From positions 667,563-731,562 of the forward strand of contig JAJVDF010000450.1 of assembly GCA_022410635.1 (NCBI GenBank): a DNA stretch of 64,000 bases, given 5' to 3'. A program made the translations under genes and the position numbers. This stretch comes from Tretioscincus oriximinensis. Lineage: Eukaryota; Chordata; Lepidosauria; Squamata; Gymnophthalmidae. Positions 47,271-59,520 of the stretch are shown here, one piece after another. Each line of letters opens with the position of its first letter. Within the stretch, counting starts at the first letter, position 1. The notes beneath the pieces were generated by a model, which searched no databases, was not told the origin of the DNA, and worked only from the letters and a program-made list of their open reading frames with translations.

Positions 47271-49578
47271 CAATTTCCTGTAAAATACTGGACAATGAGA
47301 ACATGCTCTTTTGCATTCTTATATGGTCCAGTGTAGTACTTCTGGGTGAATTGTATACTTAACGTAAACTTTCAGAACTCTCACCCATCCACACTTCAAT
47401 GGAGGACAAAGTGTGATGGGGGACTTGGCTTAATTTGCACTGATGTGGAAAGATCCATTAATTGCAAGTCAAGTATACATTTTATAAGACATAGTTTATT
47501 TTATTAGGTTATAGACAGGGTGCCAGATGTAAACAATAACAAACTGCCGGCTCCCTGTTTGCCTACTTACTGGCAGAATTCCTATTTCATGGTTTTAAGT
47601 TGTGTTTCTGCCTGCTTTTCCACCCTTTTATTCATGATAACAAGTGCTTCTTATAAAAACTTGGATACCCAGCAGGCTCATGAAGCTGGCACTAGGTACA
47701 TCAGCAGCTGAAATGTGAAAAAAGCAATGTTAGTATAAAATGAGACTGAGAATCTCATGTGAGGAGATTTCCTCACTTGACGCCCTTTTAGGTAATCTGA
47801 TGGATACATGACCATTGCCCCACCCCCTTTTTCATCATATGACTTTACTAAGATAGCATCCTGGAAGTAATGTGACTAAAAGAGTGGGTCAGGTGACAGT
47901 CACTTGACCAAAAAGGGGTAGGGCGGTGGTCATGTGACCATCATCTGACCAAAAAGGGGCGGGGCAGAGGAGAGGAAGAATCCTCGTGTTTTGAATTTTT
48001 CTCTTAGACTGAGGCCTAAAATGGTTGGAAACCTCACACAGGTACGAGATCCTCATGCCGCTTCCTGGCATTGTGAAGAAGTGAAATAAAGCTGTTGACG
48101 TGCTCCTGGCGGGGCCTGGTGGGAAGTGTAGTCCAAGCAATGGGCAGCCTCTTCTGCACAGCCTACATTTCTCAGCCTGCACTGCAGATTTAACTAATCT
48201 GTTCCCAGGAAGTTGGCTGGGGAACTCATCTATATTTCACCAGTCTTGTCTGCTTTCTCTCCCCAATCGTATTTTGAATTATTAGTGGTGGGTGCTTCAG
48301 CAGAAGAAATGTAACATGTGGAACACATTTGGAAAGGTTACTTACCAGATCCAGTCTTGATCTGCTTTTGTTTTGTACCTCATTCTCTGGGCGCTGCTGT
48401 GATGTTTTTTTCTAGCATCATAAGGTTGCAGTCTCACACATACAAAATTCTTGTGTTAGCTTTTGATGAATAATTCCTAAATGCCTGTAGATCAAAAGCA
48501 TAGAAGCCGTGTTTCTTTAAATCAGAGTTTTGTGCATTCAATTAAAGTTTGCTGGTTATATGAAGTGCCTGCTTTTTGCTAACTATGCTGGTATTTCAAT
48601 TCTTCATGTTGCTCAAAATAATAGGCAGCATTTTCACAATGAAATACAGTTCGTACTAATTTATCCTTTTCAACTCCTCCTTGTTCGCCTTCAAATGATA
48701 AGAAGGTCAGCCAGGATTCACCCTGCTAGGAGGGAGGAAGGATACCCAACTGAGATCACACAGGTTTTATCTATATTGTAGTGACTACTGTAGTCCATGT
48801 AGAATTCTTTGTATTTTGCTAAGTTTACCATTGCTGATGCGGAACTTTGTAAGGGGGGGGGGGGAATCTCTTTAACAAGCGATATAAAGCACAGCAGAAT
48901 TCTCTTCAATCACTCTGTTGTTATTAGTGTTTAAAACAGAGTTTGTATTAGCATAGAACATTAAGGCAGGTTCCACAGAACCCCTTTAGAACCCTTTAGG
49001 ATGCTATGCACATGCCAAAAAAGGATACAGTTCACATGACCCTGCTGTCCCATGTTTTATTGAATGTGCTGGATAAGTACAGCATCTGACCAAAGTTCTT
49101 CCATTGCCACGCTTCCATAAACACTCCATGGAGCACTTGAGCAACACAGCAACAAGAAAGGTTCTGATAGTTAATTTAAATACTTCAATAGCTCTAATCC
49201 AACTGCAGAATTCCACATTTACAGACCTATTGTGTCAATGAACACAGAAAGTGGTGAATTGGGCTACTTCCTCTGCTTGTTTACTGTCCTCCAACTATCC
49301 ACTTACAATTAGGAAAGCAAAGTAGCAACACTTTCCTCACAGAAGCATAGCACTCCTCTTAGAATACCGGGGCAAGGGATGTTATGCTGTTAGTATTAAC
49401 CATCTTGCCATGCAGATCTTAAGTTAGTCAAGGTATAGGTGTTAAGGAAAGGCTGAAATTTATATCATCCAGCTGTGTCACCTGCACAGAACCTGTTGTT
49501 ATTCTTTAGAAAGTCTGATCCAGACTAACCTGACTACTACTTTGAACTCTGCCTGTTGTAGTTTAAATAAGTTATAAG

Positions 49579-49681
49579 GGATTATTATTATTATTATTAT
49601 TATTATTATTTATTTGGTGGTGGTGGCGGTGGTGGTGGTGGTGGTGGTGGTGGTGGTAGCGGTAGTGGTAGTGGTAGTAGT
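49579..49681. repeat. Compound microsatellite (ATT)n then (GGT)n
   Basis: About 11 ATT units, then TTATTT, then about 14 GGT units with a few changes, then GGTAGT variants. The GGT part is G-rich and could form a G-quadruplex. Confidence 0.92.
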
Positions 49682-49899
49682 AACTGGGTTTTTATACTTC
49701 ATATTTCTCACCCGAAGGGACTCAAAGCAGTTTACAAGATTATTTTTCACTTGAAGGCTTAGATTCTATCTTACCCACTATGATGGTCCCCATTTATCTA
49801 ATCAAAATGTTCTGCTTTTGAATAGCTTGGTTGGCTGAAGCTGAGGACAGTAGAGTGTGCTCACCCCTCTCCACAGCCAAAACAAAGCTTCAAGCTCTG

Positions 49900-49972
49900 T
49901 ATTTGGTTGGCTGCCCTGAGATCTTCGGGTATAGGGCGGGATATAAGTACAAATAAATAAATAAATAAATAT
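49900..49972 (+). mobile_element. LINE/SINE 3' tail
   Basis: 'tggctgccctgagatcttcg', ggtatagggcgggatata, then (AAAT)n. Same tail as at 17540 and 45255. Confidence 0.75.
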
Positions 49973-50620
49973 TTCTACTGCAATACCAGGGCTCTTAACT
50001 GCACTTCCCACACATTATTAAATCCTATGTTGATTTTATTATTGCCTGGTTGTCTTCCTAACTCAAAAACAATTCCACGGCAGCTTTTGTAGCACCTACT
50101 CTTAAAACTCAAACTGTATTGCATTTGTAAATGGTTGATGTTCAGAAGGATGTCCCTTTTTCAACTCGTTGNCCTGCTATGAGTGTGACTAATAGCATGT
50201 TCGTGAGCATTTTCATAACTCCTATTGTTGCCTGCAGGCTCACTGATAGATATGTGTTTTTATTTCGCAGTTGCACAGCTATTACATTTTATTAACCATT
50301 TGGTACATTCTTTTTTATAAGTCGCTTCCAGCAGTTTTTGAATGGCCACTAGGAATTCTTGTCCAGCATTTACTCCGAAAATCTAATTCTTAGGCTCTTT
50401 CTAGATCTGTTCAATGATGGTATCACTGAAATTGATCCTTTTGTGGTCTGTGAACAATGTAGTACATTCACCATTTATATAACTTAATGGTTGGTTCGTA
50501 GAGACCACCATATTGTTCAAGATCATGTTATGCTAATAATGGAAAAGTGGATGGATTGGGAACCATGGAATCCAATCCACCAATATAGAGGAAAAACCTA
50601 GTCTACTAGTCTCCATCTTC

Positions 50621-50990
50621 TAGGCTGACCAGATGAGTCCTTTTGGGGGGGGCAGACCCTGGTTTTGGGGTGTTTACCCAACCCTCCTGGGGGGCAATTT
50701 CCCCATTTTTTGCTGAGAAAAAAAAATTATTATTATTTTAAAAAATTCACTGCATCACCACTAGGGGGCTCTGGCAACTGGGGCAGGCTCCTGAAGGCAC
50801 CCGCCCTCAGTGGGAAAAAATGGAAATTTCTTATGAACTTCACAGATTCCTCACACACTTCCAAAAAATCTCATGCACTTCAAAAATTCATATGTTCTTT
50901 GTGGATTTCTCGGGCAGGGATTTCAGAATATGCAAATTAGCATGAATATTAATTGCCCCAGTTTGGACCTCAGAAAATCTGGTCCTCCTA
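50621..50990 (+). mobile_element. Family B MITE, best-preserved copy, 370 bp
   Basis: taggctgaccagatgagtcc at the left and (other strand) taggaggaccagattttctg at the right form the inverted termini. Both ends coincide with TA, consistent with TA duplication, though the superfamily is not settled. Internal landmarks are 'ttcactgcatcaccacta', 'ggctctggcaactggggcag' and 'gcaaattagcatgaatatta'. It has no coding potential. Confidence 0.8.
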
Positions 50991-51340
50991 CACCTTCCAG
51001 TGCAAGTCAATAAATCCAAGAAGTCAGTTTAATTCCTTACTAGAATTCCTCTAAGTAAGGAANGGGATTATTGACTCTGTTATTGTACTTTTTAGTTTTT
51101 GAAACTATGTTCAAGAAAACATTTGAAAAAAAAGAACCAAAACATTCTTAACTGAATCCTCCTACCCAACAAAATTCGCTCCCCAACTTCACTTCATCCC
51201 ATGTTGTATTTAACACAAAAATAATATAAAAATCCAACGTCTGGCAATTGTATGCATGAGTAATAGAGCAGAAAAATTCCCATGCCTGACTGTAATTGCT
51301 GAAGGACAATTTGGAATAGTATAAAAAGAAATGTGAAATA

Positions 51341-51556
51341 GACTGCTCAAAACAATTAAGAAATTGCAATTGACTGCAAGTAGATACATGGGAACCACCA
51401 TAGCCTGGTGTGGAAGGTAGAATGTCAGCCTTCGGGCAAAATACCCTTGTAAGCCGCTTTGTGTTCCTTTGAAAGGTGAGAAAAGCGGGGTATAAGAACC
51501 CAGTTCTTCTTCTTCCTCTTCTTCTTAAAGTGTTCCCTTAATTGTTTTGTGCTGTA
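51341..51556. mobile_element. Tc1/mariner-type palindromic MITE, copy 2, carrying a LINE/SINE tail insertion
   Basis: 'gactgctcaaaacaattaag' at the left and 'agtgttcccttaattgtttt' at the right are the arms of the 1362-1439 element, with TA outside both. The 78-bp core is expanded by inserted sequence at about 51400-51525 that ends 'gagaaaagcggggtataaga' plus a TTC-rich run, another LINE/SINE-type tail. Confidence 0.7.
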
Positions 51557-54500
51557 TACATTTCTCATATGTCTAAAATATTGACAGTCACTGATCTAAT
51601 TAAATTTTCCCAAANGTTCATGTTTTCAATTTTGGTAACAACAGTAATTGTTTATGTTTTGAATGCAGAATCAAACCCAAGCTCTTGGACTGTCTAGACG
51701 TGTAGCGTGTATTATGCCAAGGATGCTTATTGCAATAGTGGCTGAAGCCTTTAGTGACTTGCCCAAATGACATGTTCCATTGAGGATAAATTACAACTTG
51801 GCAACCCTGTGTCCTGTGGGCATCAGTGCCCCAGTGTCCACAGCGCTGGAATAAAAGGAGGGAATTAAATAATCAGTCATTGATCATGTTCAGTGAAATG
51901 CCTGCAAGATTATTCATTTTTAATAATTTTTTTTAATGAATTCAACTCTCCACAAATGCAGATCATTTCTGCACATATCTGCATGTCCCAAGGAGGGAGC
52001 CCTGTAGCCCATACCATCTGTATGAGACTGGTAATATTCTGCACCAGATTTGCAGTAAGGGCCCTGAAATCTGAAATAATGATGGTTATATCAGCACCAT
52101 CTGTTCTGAAACAAGCGATTGTGCATCGATATATAAACCAGATCTGAGCAGAGGATGGGCATTGCTAAAAGGTATACACAGAAGTTTTGCATCTGCATTA
52201 CTAATTGCATTGTTGCATACTTATGNCATCCAGCTCACTAAATACTGGTGTTGACTGCTACAGGACAAATCCAGAATTACTAATATGAAGCTACCAAGTA
52301 CAAAAAAGGCCTTAGAGAGTTCTTAAAATAACTTGAAAGCTTTGGTATATTTGTATATTCTAATTTCAGATTTTAGAAGTCCCTTCCCTACCTTTCAAAT
52401 ACCAATGTATCAATGTTTTAGGAAATAACCTATTACCCCTTGTTTATAGACTTCATTTTGGATCAGTACGCTCAGTTTTTCATTTACAGAACTTAGTCCT
52501 GGATGTACACGGCATTCACACCCCTTCAGAATGTCGCTGATTAGTAGCTTGTCAGCCCAACTGTGTAAAATGCTTATGCCCTTTCAAAGTTCCCAAGGAA
52601 CAGTGTGGCTTTTAATGGTGGGACAAGGGAGGTTGCTCATAACATAAACAAAAGGAGAGAGGGAGAGTAGAGCCTGCATTTTGTTAACACAGGATGCAGC
52701 TGGTACTTTCCCTGAGATAATTTTGGGGTGGGGGGAGCCTTCTCCACCTTCCTTTGACAATGCAATCTACTGTGAACGGTAAATCTTTTTAGTTTATAGT
52801 CTGCTTGGGTAACCAAAGAATCCCTTAAAAGAGATGAAAGAAGAATGTGAATTTACAAAGATCGTATCTCGACTGAAGCACTTACAGCCTAAACCCTTTC
52901 TTTGAAATACCAAACAAACAATTTGTAGCCAAATATTTGTTTTGCAGAAGCCTGAAAATAAATTTAATAGATAGCTGGTTGCATGTACTGTGAGGCTGTT
53001 TTGACGGTGAANTGTTCTCTCTTGTTAATTTCTGTGACAGAAGCAAAATCTGGCAGAAGTGAACAACATTTTGCTTAGGTAGATGGTCATTTCCTTCCTT
53101 CTCAGACTTTCTGTCGGGAGGAAAGTACTGGAGAGAGTGTTGCAACAGTCTGGTTGCCGTTCCAGCTGGAAAGGTCATTTGGATTTTGGCTTGGTCAGAC
53201 TAAGAAGTGAAGGAAAAAGGACCTTCGTCCATCTGCTTTATTTTGAAAATTGCTCTGGAGGGGAANTGACAGAATTAGGGAATGAAGATCCTCTGCTGCT
53301 GATCTCATTGTTGTTTCCCTAAGTATTTTTTTCTTTTTTGGTGGTTCTTCCTGTTCTATTGAATATTGCTTGCTTCAGCCCAGAAAGAATCAGAAAGCCC
53401 CTTCTCTCATTTTATTGGCACCTTTCGAAATCAAGCTAACTAGTGCTTAAAACACAAATTGGTTCCTGTTTATTTTGAAGCAAAAGCTGACTTGAGTATA
53501 ACACAATTGCAGAATAAGAGCATATGGTTGAATAAAAGTTTGTTTAGTAATTATTTTATTCTGAAGAATGCCTGACATTGTAAATTTGTCCAGGACTCTT
53601 CAGATGTTTTATATCAAGCCGTTTGCAGTTTACTGAGGGGCAGTTGTACCCATAAGAGCACCCAGAAATGACTGGAACCACAGTACACCATACAGTCCAA
53701 TAAGCAAGTGTTGACTGCCATGCACAGGACTTCAGACAACCACAGTGAACCAGCACATGGTACATCTAGGTACCAGCTCTCATCCCTGTAACACTGGCTG
53801 CTACTATTACTCACACTAATACAGATTGTAAGGTTCTGGTTCATTGGTTGTGGTTTAGTATTTGAGAATGATCCTTTTGTTTATTTCTCTCTGCCTCACT
53901 CATAAATTTGGCATTAGGCATTCTCATATTTTTCAGAATGAAACATTGTGGGCAGTGCTAATGCGAACTGCTAAATCCAATTTGGAACTGGAATGGCAAA
54001 TTCTTGTTATGAATAGGGGTGCTTTTTTTAGTGTTTAGTCCTTCATACAGTCCACATCACAATTTAAAAGCATTAGTTCTTCCCCATTCATCCTTCCTTA
54101 AGGTTCAACTCTCACAATCATGTGTAGCTACTTGATCTAGTTCCTCTGCCTCTTTGAAAATTCACTTCCACTTCTTGTTCACATGTTACGGAAGCGTAGT
54201 TGGCATAATCTTCAACAGAACTATGCTAGTGTGAAACAAGCACATTTGCTCTATAATGCGCACATTCTTTGATATCATCTTTTTGGGATTGGGACATGAA
54301 CTGATCTTTTCCAGTCCTATAGGATTTTAAATAGTTCAACTTTTTTTCATTGTCTCCTCCAACCTTTGTTGGTTGTGGTGCTTCCCAAAGTCCATTTTAG
54401 AATGTTCACCAGTGTGCAAGAGAGTAAGCTTGATGATCCTGTATACCAGGCAAAGTGGAATTTNCTATGTATACCAATACATAGATGATATAAAATATAA

Positions 54501-54989
54501 TTGATGTAATTAACGATTTTTAGTGACTTCTGATCATCCAAAGGCCAAAGAGGCTGTCACTCCACACTACTGGAGTAAGTAGTGTCTTACTCCAAGAGAA
54601 AAGATTATAGTTCCATCAGAACTATTACTACAATTCATTGGGCAATGTTCTTGATCAGGATTTTTTGTACTCCATGTATGTGACTGGAATAAAGATGGCA
54701 TCTTTTTCCCAGCACAAATTTCAGTTGGAGACTTTGGCTGTAGTAAGAGGGCTTCTTTGACATCTCATACATCTAGGGTTTATCTCCTTATTGCCACACA
54801 CCAGCTACCCTTTTGGAGATTGGTATGGATGGAGCCGTAGTCTCCTTCTATTCCAGGACAACCCCCATATNGACTCCGAAAGCTTCCTGGCTTTCTGATG
54901 AATAAGAATGCAAATGGAGCAGTCTAGCAGAGCTGAGCCCCCCTTCTAAACTGCACTTTCCTGCACTGTGATTAATGCATATTTTTCTT

Positions 54990-55060
54990 TATCTTCTGCT
55001 ATCCGCCCTGGGACCAATAGTGAAGGGGGGATAGAAATTGCAAAATAAAATCAACCAATC
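54990..55060 (+). mobile_element. Faint LINE 3' tail
   Basis: 'tatccgccctgggaccaata' followed by a-rich 'ggatagaaattgcaaaataa' resembles a LINE tail of another subfamily. The call is weak. Confidence 0.4.
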
Positions 55061-56326
55061 AGTCCCAGAGTCCCTTGCTAACCCCGTCCAANGGTACGTG
55101 CAGGAAGGGCCATAGTTATGTTTAAGAAAATGACATCACATCAGTTATGGTTTTCTATGTTCCTTCATAGTTTTNATGGCTTTCTTATGAACCTACAAAG
55201 TAGAAAATTAAAATAAAATAAAAACAAAAACAAGAAAAAACACTGCCTAAAAAGGTGTGCCCAAACTGAAGCTTGGTGCTGATTTTAGGAATGCTTGTTC
55301 CTGGCCCTCAAAAAAATAGAAGTCTGCTCTCAAATCTCACACAGACTTTCCAACTGTAGCACTGGTGGTCTGGAAGAGCACTTGCCATGTAGACGGCATT
55401 ATTTCAAGTCAGACCTTTCAGTGGTTTAGAATCGGATCTGGCTGTTGCAGGCTTTCTGATTCTGACCGTAGCAATTTCAGTGCAGAACAAGATTGGTGTA
55501 ATTGTTACACATATTGCAAAGCCACTGTTTCTCCTTGAGTAACCAAGGCCAAGATAATGAGATATTCATTGTTGATATTATGGCTACAGGGTGAGGCTAT
55601 AGATAAACCACACAGAAGCTGGAGCAAAAGTGGATGTGTGTCTTTAAGGGCTGTGCAACCAGATGATATTTTCTTANGATATATTGCAGTCCACATTTAA
55701 GGACTAATGTCTCAAATTGGAATCTTCCACATTTTACAAGTAGGAGATCTTAAAAACTTCATCAACCCTAGATGATTCAAACTGTTGCGTTTCTTATCTG
55801 AGCCTCCCATTGTAGAAGGTTAACAGACTAGGTAAGACAGAAGGAAACAATTATATCTCCTTCAGTAGCAATAATAAATGATTAAATAGGGCTGTCAAAG
55901 ACAAAGTTAAGATAGGTCACTCGATCAAGGAGATGCATTGTTAGAAGTGACATTCGTGTTAATATCTCTGTTCTGTGCAATTGATTGTGATGATGTGATG
56001 CACGGTGCAACATGTTGAGACATCTAGCGGCCACATAATATATTGCAATGAATGCAAGAGCCAAATCCGAACATTTGTCTGCATGAAATTAGTAATTTGT
56101 GGATATACTGTATAGGGATGTTTCTAGTAGGAATAGATATTTACCTTGTGTTTTTCTAAGGAGCTATGTTTTCATGGTTTTGCATTTGTACCATTGATTC
56201 CAGACATCTACTGAGTTCCTTTGTCCTATTCTCTGCTTCTTTTGCTGTTTGGTCTTATTTTGCTGGACTTATTTAGATTTTGTCCTACTTCTATGTGGCA
56301 CTGACTAGGCATCTGTTCTGTTTTAG

Positions 56327-56377
56327 GAGAAACCCGATGCCAGCTCCACATCTCTACAGCTGCGATCCCAGATTGAA
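56327..56377 (+). CDS. SASH1: SASH1 coding exon, 51 nt (17 codons)
   Basis: The exon encodes EKPDASSTSLQLRSQIE, which continues directly from QDLDV in the previous exon, as in SASH1. The acceptor is ctgttttag and the donor gtaagtac. It begins and ends in phase 0, so it could be included or skipped without frame change. It is serine/threonine-rich with a short charged helix at its end. By memory, the human peptide differs at one position (P to S after AS). No stop or frameshift is present. Its small size and the very short downstream intron make it easy to miss in automated annotation. Confidence 0.95.
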
Positions 56378-56501
56378 GTAAGTACAATGGAGGCAATGAT
56401 CTATTTTTGTTGTTGCTTTCAATTTGGTGTTCTCCTTCAGCCAGATAATAAAGCCTGCTGTTGTTCAGTTTCAGCTCAAAGCCATGAATCTTCTCTTACA
56501 G
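56378..56501 (+). other. SASH1: SASH1 short intron (124 nt)
   Basis: It starts gtaagtac and ends cttctcttacag. It has no repeat. At 124 nt it is tiny beside the 26.8 kb intron before it. Confidence 0.92.
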
Positions 56502-56551
56502 GAATCCCTTGGCTTCAGCAGTGTGGTGTCAACACCAGAAACAGAAAGAAA
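56502..56551 (+). CDS. SASH1: SASH1 coding exon, 50 nt (16 codons plus 2 nt)
   Basis: The exon encodes ESLGFSSVVSTPETER and the first two bases of a Lys codon (AA). The acceptor is ttctcttacag and the donor gtaagttt. It starts in phase 0 and ends in phase 2, so the next exon must begin with one base completing Lys, then the NPLHKSN-like start of the next SASH1 segment. That exon is not in the window. VSTPE is a proline-directed phosphorylation-type site. By memory, human SASH1 differs at a few residues (C to S, A to V, V to T). The three exons join without stop. Confidence 0.95.
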
Positions 56552-59254
56552 GTAAGTTTTGCATCGGAGCTTTACATTTCACATGAACCATTAATTCAGA
56601 TCAAAGGGTTCCTCATTTTATGATCCCATAAAAGATTTCTACAAAAATTAAACAGGGATGATCCTATTTTATATACTAACTTACTTGTGTGAGGTTTTTC
56701 TTTCCCAAGCCTGTCCAAATCTGTACTACTTGTCACTTTTGATTTTTCAAAGTAGAAGTTCAAGTAAGTAAATTGCTAGGNAGAATACTCACTTTTTATT
56801 TCTCCTTGGAAATAAACCAATAAGGTTTGGGGATAATTAATTGCTTTTGCCATACAGTCATGATGCTGCCTCAGAGATAAAAGACCAAGCTTCTGTGTAT
56901 CGGCTATTGCATGTTAGAAGTGGTTGTGAAGTAACTGCAGAGAGACAGATGGGTTTCCCTGTAACCTTACAAAATATCCTCCGGGCAATTGCACGGTAGA
57001 ATATCATCTAAAGATGGCAACTTCTTTTTAGATTTACTAGAGGTTATGAGCATTTGATGGCAAGCCGAGAACATGAGTGGCCAAAAGAGACATGATTTAG
57101 ATGCCTGTTCATCNAAGGTGACATTTTGATTGATTGGTGTGAGCTTCACTCCTCTAGGTGAGCAGCTTTCTCTCATCAATCTATCCAGTTACATTTTGTA
57201 AGAACTTGTACTCACAGCTTTCAGGAAAATGTTATTTTTCTTTTTTAACTATAGTCATTGTTGCTATCTTGTTCTTTCACACACAGATTTCATTAGATTC
57301 TTTCTTAAGAGAGTTCTGTACGTACCTTGAATCTGGATCCATTTGTGCTGTAGTCCTTTCTTAAGTCTTTTTTATGTACATGCTTATTCAGACTGGAGAA
57401 GTTCTGCATCCTCTACTATGCTCCCTCCAAATGGGACAGTCAGATCAGGAAGTTCAAAATTGCTCCTGGTCCACTTCTGACCATTGATCCGTCCTTAAAA
57501 TGGCTTCCTCAGGGGCTCTGGAGTGATGAATGTTCATTTCCAACCATTGGTACTTGGGGGAGAGGGACAGCTCCAGTCCAAAGCATTAGTAACACAGTGC
57601 ACGCAAACAAGGTTTGGTTTGGTTGCTTGTTATGCTGGTTTTGCCTTCTTAACTCTAAATTTATTTCAAATTATGGCAATAATAGCTTTTTATATTGGTG
57701 TTACAATAAAATTTTAAATTAAAGAAATCAGTAAAAAGAGTGCTTGAAGTTAAAGGAAAACTNCGATAAGATCAAACCACGCTCCTTTAACTATGCACCG
57801 GTGTTTGAATAATATTGTTCCCTCATTGTCCATTCAGTTGACCAGAAGAGTGTAGCTGATCACTATTTTTTCATTTGCCTGATTAGATTCCCTTTAGTAG
57901 AAGTGAGACTCTTTCGGAAAAAGGCATTATAAATAAACATTTTATTTATTATTTATAAGTGGATTAGCTTGATTCGTCTTAGGCCCTGTTTGCAACTGTC
58001 GATGCTCCATTTCAAGGCCTAAAGCTTGAGATAGATGTATTTAATGATATTTTGTTTAAAAGTGAATATCTTTTCTCCTTCTAACTAATTGGAAATTTGG
58101 ATAATGATTTTACAAAATGGTGCAAACAGAAACTATTGACCTCACAGAAAAAAACTTTTCTGTTGAAAATGATATCCTTTTATTTGTTTGAAAACATGTT
58201 ATAACACTTTTACCACCTGTTCTGCTGGATTTCTCAAGACCCATGAGAATACTAGATATTTTCCACAGTTTGAGAGAAAGAGCATGTCTCCCTCACAGTG
58301 TCTGTTGTTTATGTATTAAGTGCTTTAAAACTTCAAGGAGATTTGCTACANAGGCTTAGCTAATTCTGCAATTCTCAGTGGTTCATAGAGTAACTTTATT
58401 GCACTAGGGAACTGGCAGCAAATGATATTTAGAGGCCCAGGTGCATAATGCCAACCTCATTTCATAGACTCTTAAGATTTCAGCTGTTCTGGAATTCTTG
58501 AAAAGAAATTGGAATGTTGGTTGTTGCTTTTTGTTTACAAACATGCATAAGTGTTTGTTCCAGCAAAAAAAAAAATAACCAGAAACAGAGAAGAAACTAG
58601 GCTTTCTGCTGTCTTGTCACTGGATCTGACAGGCTCCCCTACTTGGTTGTTAGGGCAACATATCTAGACTTCATTCTATAAGTAAACAGAAGACTCAGTT
58701 CAGAGCCATTACCATCTGTTCAAAGCCTGGGAGAAGTGAGTTGGTGGTCTTAGTCCAATATCTCCTCCNCAAAACTCACAAAAGCTGCCATAAATACTTG
58801 GCATTAGACGAAGGGAACTCTTAAATGCCTACTTTAAAGTGTAACTAAATAGGAATGCATACTGAATTGCTTGGAGTCTTCAAGAGCTGCATGTATTGTA
58901 ATACGCTTTCTGGCCTTTTCCAAGTTNTCCTACTGCAATCAGCTTTAAAACTGTTTATAAGCATTCCCACAAAAGCAGGAATTACGCATTTATAACACTT
59001 CTGATATTGCAGGGCCAGAGGGCCTTTAGATTCAGACCATCATCATTTATTATCATCATTTATTATTATCTGAACTTTTCTGCATAAGGACCTTTTTGTA
59101 CTTGCCCATATTCTTTATCAAAAGGGCATTAAAGGGTATCACTTCTGTAAATTAGTTCAGAATATGGGAGGACACCCTGGTCCATCACCAGTAATCATAT
59201 AAGATGGAGTGTGATCGTGATCAAGATGCTCTTAGTATGGATCTTTGGTAAACC

Positions 59255-59520
59255 TTCATATCAGAACCTTCCAGTATACAAGTGACACCTGATCCAGAAC
59301 ACAAAAAGACGAAGAAGCTATTAGGAACTCATTTCAACAGTACACCAAAGCATGCTGCCAAAATACGTTCCCCAGGGATACAAAGGCTAGGATCGTTGGT
59401 TCCTAGTCCTCCAAAATCCTTGGAATCCAGCCCTGAAATTCATGTAGAGTATTCCAGCAAATGCCTTGTGTNGTCCAATCTAGTGGGCCTTGCTAATCGA
59501 GAACCCACTGGCCTGTATCA
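59255..59520 (+). repeat. Unnamed repeat, copy 2 (related to 43930-44180)
   Basis: The frame over it starts MTPDPEHKKTKKLLGTHF and is rich in Lys, Ser and Pro, loosely like a retroelement gag linker. The frame is open for 100 codons but has no domain. The pairing with 43930-44180 suggests a repeat rather than a gene. Confidence 0.4.

Larger units (their letters stand above)
29574..56326 (+). other. SASH1: SASH1 intron between exons at 29445 and 56327 (26.8 kb)
   Basis: Donor gtaagtga follows the codon for Val; the acceptor is ctgttttag before GAG. No further SASH1 coding exon is expected between them, because the encoded peptides are contiguous with the known protein. The intron holds a CR1 copy, family A and B short elements, a GAA repeat beside an assembly gap, and other repeats listed separately. 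Stretches such as 29620-30960, 38920-40900, 44230-45250 and 51560-56300 show nothing I can name. Confidence 0.85.
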
